A stretch of DNA of 19,317 nucleotides from Chrysochromulina tobinii (Eukaryota; Haptophyta; Prymnesiales; Chrysochromulinaceae), in contig JWZX01001310.1 of NCBI GenBank assembly GCA_001275005.1, positions 1 through 19,317 on the forward strand, given 5' to 3'. Position 1 is the first letter of the stretch. Each line of letters starts with the position of its first letter. Shown here one piece after another: positions 1 through 8,755 of the stretch. The translations under genes and the position numbers were made by a program. The notes below the pieces were generated by a model. The model was not told the origin of the DNA. It did not search any database and was given only the letters and a program-made list of their open reading frames with translations.

Positions 1-78
1 AACACGGACTTAGCTCAACACGGACTTGCTAAGTCCGTGTTGAGCATGTGGTGTAACTATTAGATCCGTGTTGAGCAA
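1..78. repeat. Inverted/direct repeat cluster with perfect 15-bp hairpin
   Basis: The arms GCTCAACACGGACTT (13-27) and AAGTCCGTGTTGAGC (31-45) are perfect reverse complements around a 3-nt loop. A further partial copy of the left arm lies at 1-12 (AACACGGACTTA). A near copy of the right arm (ATCCGTGTTGAGCAA) lies near 64-78. Four copies of one 12-15 nt unit in two orientations look like a terminal repeat of a small transposon or a MITE. The window starts inside it, so the element cannot be delimited. Nothing coding is visible in 1-184. Confidence 0.6.
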
Positions 79-184
79 TAACCTCGTTTTAGTTTTCAGC
101 TTTTCACAGCCTACGCAGAAATCCCAGACAAAAACCCCAGGGGGCTCCTCTCCGCGCTCCCGCCGCGCGCCAATGTGAACTCCA

Positions 185-1636
185 ATGTGCCTTTTCCGAA
201 CCCCATGGGGCGTCTGGATGACGTTCGTCCTTGGCTTCATCTACTTTGTTGCGTGTGGATGGCTGATGCCGCCACATGCACCCTACTGGAAACTGCTGCT
301 GATGCACATGGCCCTGACGCCGCCTCCTATAATATACACAGTAATGGTTCTGGTGCTAAGTGATGACACGTGCTTCTCCCAAGATTCCAACCAGCTTGGT
401 GTAGCCAATACCATCGCGTGCATTGTTGTGCTCAGCCTCAGCATAGTTGCAGCACCCCTCTCGCACCCGTTTGCGCTCGGCCTACGGGCAATATTTGCTG
501 CTCGCGTCATCGAGATCGAGGGTGATCTTCCGGCGAGACTTCGTGATGGGACGATACGACTTGTAGACATCGCTTGGTTGCTCAACCTTCCACCAGGCCA
601 TGGGATATTGCGAAGGCAGGAGCTCAGCGAGTCGGCTTTTGTCCCTGTGGAAAGGGCTGTGCACATGCTGCAGCAAGGGAAAGTTGCGGCATTATCTTAC
701 CGATGGCTTTCGCGCGGACATCCAGATCCCAACATTTTCCACCTTCGAGCATTGCAAGCTGTGCTTTCAAAGTGGCCAGGCTCTTCTATGTTGCCCGCAG
801 GTCTCCTGTGGGATTTCGCGTCATTACCGCAGAAAGATGCGGATGGATATCGTTCCGATGAAGATGAGCGCGTGTTTAAGTCAGGACTGCGATGCATGGC
901 CTCTGTGTATGCGAGCCCGCGAGTCCTCGTTCTACAACATAGGATGCTACCAGAAGGTGCAAAGGACGGGGATGGCATGGACCTCGTGCCATACGGCGGA
1001 GTGGATGCGCCTCCACTACCTGAACGAAGCACCGCTCCTGGCACTCGTTCAGGATGGTGCACATTTGAAGAAGCGGTGGCCTCTCTCGCGACCGCCGAAG
1101 GAGGCCGCCTCTACGAAATCGGCGTCGGCTGGCGTGCCGTCCGCGCTGATACACGTTGTTCACCTGCAGCCATGCGCACGATCTTTGAGGACCCTGCCAC
1201 TTATTTCTTCGGAAGTGCCGACCGGACGAGTGTGGGCGACATGTACGCGCACCTTCACGAGAAAATGGTTGCATACGACAATCAGCATGGACGAGGCTTC
1301 CACCAAGTGGCGGAGGAGGTCATGACCATGGAGGGGCCAAAGTATGGTTGCTCGCGCATCAAAATATTTGTCTTGTTACCGATGTCAGTGCTGTCACTCG
1401 GCTTGGCACTTGCCGTCAGCCTTCAGATCTACCAGATCCTCATCGTCTTTGGTGGCATTGCATTGACCCCCTTTGCCATTATGTGCATCCCATCACCAAG
1501 TGTGCAACTTCACCTGCGTGCAATCGCTAGGGGCGTCCCTCGCCATATGCGAACACATGGAATGCGGTGCTCCTTGTGGGCTCCACCATTGTGGCAACGC
1601 TCTATGCGCGACCATGATCTTGCTGCGCGACCATGA
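185..1636 (+). CDS. Multi-pass membrane protein with ALSYRW/WDFASLPQ domain
   Basis: This is a 483-aa open frame starting at the first in-frame ATG. Hydrophobic segments lie at about residues 10-28, 45-60 and 76-95, with a further hydrophobic pair at about 380-430. Between them is a large soluble domain with the motifs ALSYRWLSRGHPDP (169-182), LLWDFASLPQKDADG (207-221), an EDE-rich turn, VYASPRVLVLQ (241-251) and GWCTFEEA (about 293-300). The order of an ALSYRW-like strand, a WD-F-SLPQ motif and a WC-FEE motif resembles HET-like (heterokaryon-incompatibility-like) domains, but the match is by eye only. The molecular role is unknown. An upstream exon is possible because the window begins just 5' of it. 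The last 40 residues lose membrane character: a hydrophobic segment continues in another frame (about 1565-1617), so the 3' end may contain an unrecognised intron or a frameshift. Confidence 0.6.
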   Translation: MCLFRTPWGVWMTFVLGFIYFVACGWLMPPHAPYWKLLLMHMALTPPPIIYTVMVLVLSDDTCFSQDSNQLGVANTIACIVVLSLSIVAAPLSHPFALGLRAIFAARVIEIEGDLPARLRDGTIRLVDIAWLLNLPPGHGILRRQELSESAFVPVERAVHMLQQGKVAALSYRWLSRGHPDPNIFHLRALQAVLSKWPGSSMLPAGLLWDFASLPQKDADGYRSDEDERVFKSGLRCMASVYASPRVLVLQHRMLPEGAKDGDGMDLVPYGGVDAPPLPERSTAPGTRSGWCTFEEAVASLATAEGGRLYEIGVGWRAVRADTRCSPAAMRTIFEDPATYFFGSADRTSVGDMYAHLHEKMVAYDNQHGRGFHQVAEEVMTMEGPKYGCSRIKIFVLLPMSVLSLGLALAVSLQIYQILIVFGGIALTPFAIMCIPSPSVQLHLRAIARGVPRHMRTHGMRCSLWAPPLWQRSMRDHDLAARP

Positions 1637-1855
1637 GCACCTGCAACTTGCCAACTCCAACTGCAGAAGTTTCTCAAGTGTAGAACGGAACATAAGTGAC
1701 AACTGACACGCGAATTAAATTCGTACTATTCAGTGGACAATTCAGCATTGAAAGCTGAGAATGTGCTTTATGTTTACGCTGTGCGGCATTTTTTGCGTAC
1801 GCCCAGAGTGTGAATGCACGGTCGTGCCGTTTACGTATTGTGTGTGTTCATATGA
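1637..1855. other. AT-richer intergenic spacer
   Basis: These 219 nt separate the membrane-protein gene from the broken frame. They are clearly less GC-rich than the flanks, with stretches such as GAATTAAATTCGTACTATTC. I see no coding signal, RNA gene or repeat here. It presumably holds the 3' UTR of the upstream gene. Confidence 0.4.
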
Positions 1856-2522
1856 ATGCGAAGAGGCGTGGAAAACCGCGTGACGGCAGAAAACGCGCAG
1901 CCGTTGGCCGACGACGTGACCGCCGAGGAGCTTGCAGCACGGCCGGAGCAGCCGAGGGCGCCGCGCAGCAAGTCGACCGAGGAAGCGTACGCGAGCTCGG
2001 CGAACAAATGGTGGCCGATGTTCCTTAAAGCGGTTTGCTGGGATGGCACTGAGAAGGGCGTGTTCATTGACGCCGCCGGCGACCCGATATCGACGGCCAT
2101 ATTATATCAATTTTTATATTCAATTGGTCCGGGGGGCATCCCCACGTATGTGCTCGCGCCAAACAAGGAGACGGTCGCGCGCCTCTGGGAGGAGTACACG
2201 ACGGGCTTGAACGGTGGACCTGCCGTTCGCAACCTGATTCACGACTAAGGACTATGGCAGGAAGTGGCGCCCGCCTGGGGATGCAAGCCGCCAGCTCTGG
2301 AGGTGGCACTCGTATGTGTATGAGGAGATCGAGCGTCGCATGAAGGCCGGGGAGTCTGAGGTGGACGCACTAGCAGGGGTGCAGGCGCGGCTTGATGCGC
2401 ATGCTAAGCCCAAGCGCACAGGGAGAGGAAGACCGGCCTGCCCTGCCAACTGGAATGGGCTCGTTAGGGAGCTGCAGGCAGCGCATCCGCGTCGCGTTGA
2501 GGACGTAGAGGCCGATGTGTGA
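1856..2522 (+). pseudogene. Unrecognised reading frame split by a short duplication
   Basis: The first part (1856-2248, 130 aa) contains STEEAYASSANKWWPMFLKA followed by a mixed helical segment ending NLIHD and a TAA stop. The second part, in another frame, starts just after and runs to TGA at 2520-2522. It contains YGRKWRPPGDASRQLW, then EEIERRMKAGE and a basic KPKRTGRGRP stretch. At the junction the sequence reads GACTAAGGACTATGG: GACTA is repeated at 2243-2247 and 2250-2254, and a net 7-nt insertion would explain both the stop and the frame change. The tryptophan-rich helical start with a T/S-x-x-AY motif is reminiscent of the core-binding domain of tyrosine recombinases (Crypton-like elements), but no catalytic domain is seen, so this is a guess. 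It could also be a host gene with a sequencing error. Confidence 0.4.
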
Positions 2523-2750
2523 GCCACCGTATCTCAGTTTCATCCAAGTCAGATCTTGGATTCTCACTTCACACTTCACAGCCAATGTTTAGAATTCGAC
2601 ACCCAAGACACCGGACACTTCACACGGTGTCTCCAGAGTTTCGCTCGCATTCAGTCAGGAGTCCTCATCAGATGCGCCGTCTGGGGAGCCTCCGCAAACG
2701 CGAGGCGCAGGAGCTCGAGCCAAGCACCGCATCTCACGCAGCCAGCATCC

Positions 2751-3446
2751 ATGGGTGCAGGCTTCTCCTCCTCGCACAAGGCCAAGCTCGAGGCTGAGCT
2801 CGCGAAACGCACAGCTGAACTCGCCGAGATGAAGGCTCGCGTCGATGCCTTGGAGGCAGAGAAGGCGGCGAAGGAGAGGGTATCGAAGGTGGTCATGCCC
2901 GACTTTGTATCAACAGATCTCGTACCCGCGGGCTCACAGGCGCTCTTTGGAAGCGGGCTCGGAACCGCGGCCGGCTACGCCCTCCGCGTCGTCGGCAAGG
3001 CCGCCGCGTTCACGATCGGCGCGTCCTTCATTGGTTTGCAAACGCTGAGCTACCTCGGCTACGTCCAAGTGGACTGGCGCAAGGTGGAGCGCGACACGAC
3101 GGCAAAACTCGACCGCGACGGCGACGGCAAGGTCACGGCCAATGATCTCGCCCTTGTTTGGCGTGAGGTGGAGAGCGTTCTCATATTCAATTGTCCGGCG
3201 GGCACGGGCTTTACCGCGGGGCTGCTGTACGGGATTGGCATGTCGGCGACGCGGGCGGGCGGCACGGCGGCGCTTGCAGGGCTCGGAGCGCGCATTATCC
3301 TGCCGCGCGTCGTCATTGGAGGAGCCACCGCAACCGCCGTCCCCGCGGCCGTCATAGCGGCGAAGCACAAGTACGACCACGGGGGCGCAGACCAGAAGCC
3401 CAGCAGCAACACGGCGGCGGCGCAGGGGGCACCTCGGCCATCGTAA
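2751..3446 (+). CDS. FUN14-family membrane protein with EF-hand
   Basis: The protein is 231 aa. The chosen ATG begins MGAGFSSS, with Gly2 and Ser6 as in N-myristoylation signals; the frame is open further upstream but there without domain character. Residues 8-45 form a charged Lys/Glu/Ala coiled coil. Residues about 65-105 (LFGSGLGTAAGYALRVVGKA ... GLQTLSYLGYVQVDW) match the first part of the FUN14 domain, and about 144-165 (FNCPAGTGFTAGLLYGI) its Gly-rich last part. Between them sits one canonical EF-hand loop, DRDGDGKVTAND (121-132), with Asp at positions 1, 3, 5 and 12 and Gly at 6. FUN14 proteins are small mitochondrial outer-membrane or plastid proteins; animal FUNDC1 is a mitophagy receptor. 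The EF-hand suggests calcium sensing. A mostly hydrophobic Gly/Ala/Val tail follows (170-205). It converges on the GNAT gene with 105 nt between stops. Confidence 0.8.
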   Translation: MGAGFSSSHKAKLEAELAKRTAELAEMKARVDALEAEKAAKERVSKVVMPDFVSTDLVPAGSQALFGSGLGTAAGYALRVVGKAAAFTIGASFIGLQTLSYLGYVQVDWRKVERDTTAKLDRDGDGKVTANDLALVWREVESVLIFNCPAGTGFTAGLLYGIGMSATRAGGTAALAGLGARIILPRVVIGGATATAVPAAVIAAKHKYDHGGADQKPSSNTAAAQGAPRPS

Positions 3447-3551
3447 CCTGTTTGCGGACTGGTATACGGCCGCAGCGTTTTTTACACGCGTCCAGACTCA
3501 CGCTTGTTCAAAACTCACTGATCACGCCGAACTCGACAGTCGACTCGACCC

Positions 3552-4253
3552 TCAAGACCGAAGACACCGAAGGACGCCTAAGTTCACGCCTTCATCGCCC
3601 CCTCCGCATGCAGTGCTTCCATCCTCGTCACAGCGCGCAGCGTCTGCGGCCCGTGCGAGGACACTGCGCACGTCCTCGGGCTGCGCCGCAATGAGCGCCT
3701 CGAGCCTCGCCTCCGCCGCCGCATCGTCCCATGCGGCAGTGTAGAGCATCGCATCTTCTGGCGGTGGCGGGTGCTTGTAATATTTGGGTCGCCTGCCGAC
3801 GATTTGCAGCCCGCATCGACTGTACAGCCCCATGGCGGCCGTGTTGCTCGAGCGCACCTCGAGCGTCAAGCATCGATGCCCGGCCGCGCGAGCCGAGCTG
3901 AGCGCGGACAGCAACAACGTGCGTCCCAAGCCGCAGCCACGCCAGCTCGGATGGACCACGATGGAGAGTAGGCTCGTTTCATCGAGGACGCGGTCCGTTG
4001 ATGCGAATGCCACGAGCTCACCGTCTGCCCTAGCCACGTACGCAGTCGAACGGTCGTGGCTGAGCTCACCGGTAAATTGCTCCTCAGACCAGCGTCCATC
4101 AGGTGGGTAACCGAGCACATCGAGAGCTCGGAGCGAGGATGCGAGTGTCTCTGCCCAAGCAAGCCGTGCCTGCTGGCCGCACATCGTGCACGGTGTGCGG
4201 CTCAGGGTCAGCAAAGAGGTCGGGTTCGAGGCGATCAGAGCGACCCCTTTCAT
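3552..4253 (-). CDS. GNAT-family N-acetyltransferase, RimI-like
   Basis: This is a 233-aa single-exon frame. The GNAT core spans about residues 35-175. Motif A is SIVVHPSWRGCGLGRTLL (97-114), where R-G-C-G-L-G forms the pyrophosphate-binding loop for acetyl-CoA. Motif B follows as LEVRSSNTAAMGLYSRCGLQ (131-150), with the Asn and Tyr that RimI/NAA-type N-terminal acetyltransferases use, then RRPKYYKHPPPPEDAMLY. That pattern is typical of RimI-like enzymes that acetylate protein N-termini, although the substrate cannot be read from sequence. The first 35 residues (Ser/Thr-rich, few acidic) could be an organellar transit peptide. The C-terminal 60 residues are Ala/Asp-rich and outside the family. 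Confidence 0.85.
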   Translation of the reverse strand: MKGVALIASNPTSLLTLSRTPCTMCGQQARLAWAETLASSLRALDVLGYPPDGRWSEEQFTGELSHDRSTAYVARADGELVAFASTDRVLDETSLLSIVVHPSWRGCGLGRTLLLSALSSARAAGHRCLTLEVRSSNTAAMGLYSRCGLQIVGRRPKYYKHPPPPEDAMLYTAAWDDAAAEARLEALIAAQPEDVRSVLARAADAARCDEDGSTACGGGDEGVNLGVLRCLRS

Positions 4254-4540
4254 CAGCCAACTTGAGGTTCAATGTGTGAATGTGATTCGACAGTTGTGAA
4301 TGTGAAAGTGATTTTTTGGAGAACTTTGAACTGGCAGCTGTCGATTTTTTCCTGGTTCACCGGAGCGTACCTAACGCGCGGTAGGATCCATCGGGGCACA
4401 ACGAGTATACGCCCCCGCTATCCGGCCTATTCTGACGTCCCTATGAACGAAACGCACCGAAATGTACGCAACGACGTACTCGCAATCCACAACCCAGCCT
4501 ACCGGGTGGACGTAGAAGTGAGGCGAGTCAGTTATGATGT
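4254..4540. other. Spacer between two minus-strand genes
   Basis: These 287 nt lie between the GNAT start and the polycystin stop. They contain the short tandem-like phrase TGTGAATGTGATTCGACAG / TTGTGAATGTGAAAGTG near 4272-4312, akin to the GTGAACGTGAAGG repeats in the last polycystin intron (about 4750-4790). An open plus-strand frame here has no protein-like composition and is not called. Confidence 0.4.
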
Positions 4541-7500
4541 TCAGGACTCGTCGCGATGGCGTCGGTAGATTACGGGCCTTCTGGTGAAGCCCTTGATGCG
4601 TGACTTGAAGCGGTGGAAGCGGCCGCGCGCCGCCTTCTGCAGCTTGACCATGCGATCGAGATACGATGGCGGCGGGTTGGCCGCGCGAAGAGCAGCGGCC
4701 TCACGCCGCTTCTCGGCCTTCTGTTCGTTGCGCTCCTCCTGCGCAGTGGTGAACGTGAAGGGTGGAGTGTGAACGTGAAGGGTGAACTGAAGTGAGAAAT
4801 GGAAGTGTGAATCGATTGGACGCCATTCGATGCGCTCCGGCGCTGTCAGAGGCACTGAGGTGCAATCAGAGGCACTCAGATGTCAACAAAGGCACTCAGA
4901 GGTCATCAGAGGCACTCAGGTGCAATCAGAGGTACTCAGAGGTCATCAGAGGCACTCAGGTCACCTCTGCGCCCTTCGCCGCGCCGTAGTAGTCATTGAG
5001 GATGGCAAGGAAGACGTTGACGAGGATGAAGAACATCCACACGACGTAGATGATGAAGAAGAGGACCGCGAGGGTGGTCTCCTGCGCCGTGCGCACCATG
5101 TCACGGTAGACGGCGACTGATCCAAAGAGGATGTTGAGCAGCGTGGTTGCAGATGAGAGCGTATCGGCGAACACACGCAGGGTAGGACCGAACATTTGCT
5201 CGGCGAACAGGGCGAAGCCCGCGATGAAGAGGAAGAGCATGAGGAAGAAGTACCTGATCAAGGGAGGCAATCGCTGGCCATTAGGGGGCACTCAACGGCA
5301 CTCAACGGTAATCATCCGCAATCAACGTACGCCATGTCCTTGGTAGCGGACTCGAGCACGACCCAAAGCAGCGAGGTGGCGTCGAAGAGCCGAAAGTACC
5401 TGATGAGGGAGGCCATCAGGGAGGCATCAGAGGGGCCATCAGAGTGATGAGGGAGGCAATCAGGGAGGCATCAGAGGAGCCATCAGAGGCCATCCGAGGT
5501 CATTACTTGAACAGTTTGAGAAACGAGATTATAATGGAGAGGGAGTCGAAGGCGAAGGCAAGCACGTAGAAGTCCGCCACTGGGCCCAGCTCGGCATAGC
5601 GCGTGGCGAACATGCCCTTCGTGTACACCCAGCGCAACTCGGACGATGAGAAGAGCATGCGAGTCACCCAGGCGATGATGTAGGGGATGAGGTTTGCAAT
5701 CTCGAGCATGTTCCAGATGTTGGTGATGTAAGGGATGGAGGTTCCGTACGTCCATCGTATCGACACGTAGCGCACGAATTCCTACGAGGCGCCGAGGTGG
5801 GCGCCGAGGCGGAAGGAGGAGCGTCAGGGGTACTCCGAGGTCACCAGAGGCCATCCGAGGCCATCCGAGGCCATCCGGATGGCCATCCGAGGCCATCTGA
5901 GGCCATTATGGGCCATCAGGGGCAGTGTACCTTGATGAAGAGGCGGAAGAAGAGGAGCATGAGCGCCGCGTCGTATTGGAACTCGACGGAGGTTAAGTAG
6001 TCGCTCATCTCCTTGACGCCCTCATACAGGTCGATCTTCATCACCTGCGATCTCGCGGGAGGGAGATGGCAATTGAGACAATCAAAGGCAATCAAGGCAA
6101 TCAAGGGCATCTCCTGCACGCCCTCATACAGGTCGATCTTCCTCCCTTGAATTTGGGGATGGCGATCAGATGCAATCAGATGCAATCAGATGCAATCAGA
6201 TGCAATCAGAGGCATCTCCGATTGTCCTTCCTCACCTTGAATTTGGGAATGGCAATCAGATGCAATCAGATGCAATCAGAGGCAATCAGAGGCATCTCCG
6301 ATTGTCCTTCCTCACCTTGAATTTGGGAATGGGTGTGATGACGCCACCGGGCGAGAAGCGGAAGATGAGGTTACATGCGGCGTACAAGTTGAAGTTCGCA
6401 TTGTAGACGGAGAAGTGCACGAACATCGCGCGCGTGCGCTCATCGAGCCACAGCATCTTCTTGAGCTCGTCGATGTCGGCGAGCATCCGGTCCTACAATC
6501 AAAGACAATCAAAGGCAATCAAAGGCAACCAAAGGCAATCAAAGGCAATCGAAGGCAATCAAAGGCAATCAAAGGCGAGCATCCGGCCCTACAATCACGC
6601 GGATGGAGCGAGTGCCGTCAGAGGCCGTCCGAGGCCGTCCGAGGCCATCGGAGGCCATCGGAGGCACTCGGAGGCCGTCAGAGGCACTCAGAGATCATCA
6701 AAGGCCATCAGTACCTACCTTGGGCACGGTAGGGATGTCGGCCCCGGGGAGAGGCTCATCGGGACGAATGTCACGCACGTAGCCGCCCCCGTCGAAGATC
6801 AGGTACGACGGCGCCTTCACTAGTGCCGCAGGGTAGTACTTGAAGCCGGAGCCTTGGAACGGTTCGGGCCCGCCGCACGTCTCGTTGTACTTGTTGATCT
6901 GCTCGATGCTCAAGCCGGGCGTGCCTAATAAGGCAGCACGCCCATCCGTGGTGCACGGCCCGAAGTCGTGCACGTCGCGCTTCTCCTCCGAGTACTCGAA
7001 GAAGCACTCGCCGCCACCCGTACACTCCGTCGGGTTGGAAGGGCTACACGGCTCGATAGGTCCCTGTGGGGAGAGGGGCGGGCGGGGCGCCGTGATGAGC
7101 ACATGCATGCCAGCCGAGCACATGGCTGGAGAGCCAAGTACCTGTCATTAGTGGTCATTAGTGGTCATTAGTGGTCATCATTGGTCATCATTGGAGAGCC
7201 AAGTACCTGGCATTAGTGGTCATCAGTGGTCATTAGTGGCGAGTCAAGTACCTGGAACACGAAGGATTGCTGGAACTTTCGCGATGCGATCTCGACGCGC
7301 CGTTGGATTTTGGGCGAGATATTGCACGAGATATTGCTCACACGCACCTGCATGCAAGGAGGGAGGCCATGGGTGCATGCAAGGAGGGAGGCCATGCGAG
7401 ACGCAGCTGGCTCGCTACCTGTCGGAAGCGCACCGCGCCCACGAGCTGGTTGTACATCATGATGTTGCCTGTTGCGTCAACGTCACTATCAAATAGTCCA

Positions 7501-8713
7501 CTAACGAGGGTGCCTGATTAGGGGCGCAATCAGTGGTCCTCAGCGGCAGTCGGCCGCATCCTCAGCGGCACTCGGAGGCACTCCACATACCCTCCGTCCA
7601 GTCCCAGACATCCGCAAAGGTGCGAACATCCATAAAGGTTTTATCATTATAGTCCGCCTCAACAAAGATTCGTTTGAGCGACTGGGTCAAGGCGAGCGCG
7701 TCTCGAAGTTCTCGCTTCTCGCTTGTAGACTGGCAGAGAGGGGTCGATCATGGTCATCAGTGGTCATCAGTGGTCCTCAGTGGCCCTCAGAGGCCATCAG
7801 TGGCCATCAGTAGTCATCACCTGGTAGAGGAGTAAGATGAGGATGAAATGCAACCCCATGTCAAAGATCTCGCGCCGCCGATTGAGTTTGGGCTCGACAT
7901 ACTCCTTTCGCTGCATGTCGTCGTCGTCGGAGTCACTATCCTCCATCGTGGCCATCGCAGCGGCCGCTGCGGCTGCTGCGGCCGCGTCGGCCTCGTCCTC
8001 ACCGTTCAGAAGCTCATCGCCGCCGCCGCCGCCGCCGCCGCCGCCCGGAAGCCTCCCGCCACCATCCCCTAGCATTTGGACTAGGCTCTGCACGTTAGGC
8101 TCGGGTTCGTCACCGTCCTCCTCAAAGTCCGCAGTCTCCTGTTCCTCCTCAGCCTCCTCGCGCCGCACGAGTCGGATCGTCTGCTCGCCTGCGACGGAGG
8201 AGATGGCGACCCTCATCAGTGACTACACTCACTCGCAATCTCAATCTCACTCGCACTCGCACTCGCACTCTCAATCTCATTCAATCTGAATCTCATTCAC
8301 AATCTCACTCGCACTCGCACTCGCACTCGCACTCCGCACGCACCTCGGTAGCGAGCAATCTCACGCGAGACCGCCATGTCGTACGGCCAGACAGTTCCGT
8401 GTTCGTCCTCCAGCACGCACATGCTTGGATCGTCGCCGAAGGTGCGCGCGGCGTTGTTGCGCACCTCGCGGAAGGTTGTCGTGCGCCCGAGCCGCATCTC
8501 CAGCTTTTCCAGCGCGGCCTCGCGCGCCTCACCATTGGGAGTGTAGAAGACCGTGGTGATGGTCGGTCCGGAGCCTGCCGTCTTGTATGCCAAAGAGGCA
8601 GGCACGACGCCCCTGTCGGACTCCTGCTTCTTTTGGATCGCGCGGTCCATCGTCACTCGACACAGCTCCGTGAGCGACGCGACGCGCTGGTCATCGGTCT
8701 GGCGGACCGGACC

Positions 8714-8755
<42 letters not shown>

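Noticed and set aside
4272-4568. Plus-strand 98-aa frame
   Set aside because: It has no recognisable composition or domain and overlaps the 3' end of the polycystin gene.
6066-6320. Plus-strand frames rich in CNQMQSDAIR repeats
   Set aside because: They are translations of ten-base intron repeats on the strand opposite to the polycystin gene.
4739-8343. CRISPR array suggested by many regularly spaced short repeats
   Set aside because: Units are about 10 nt with no unique spacers, lie in spliced introns, and the genome is eukaryotic.
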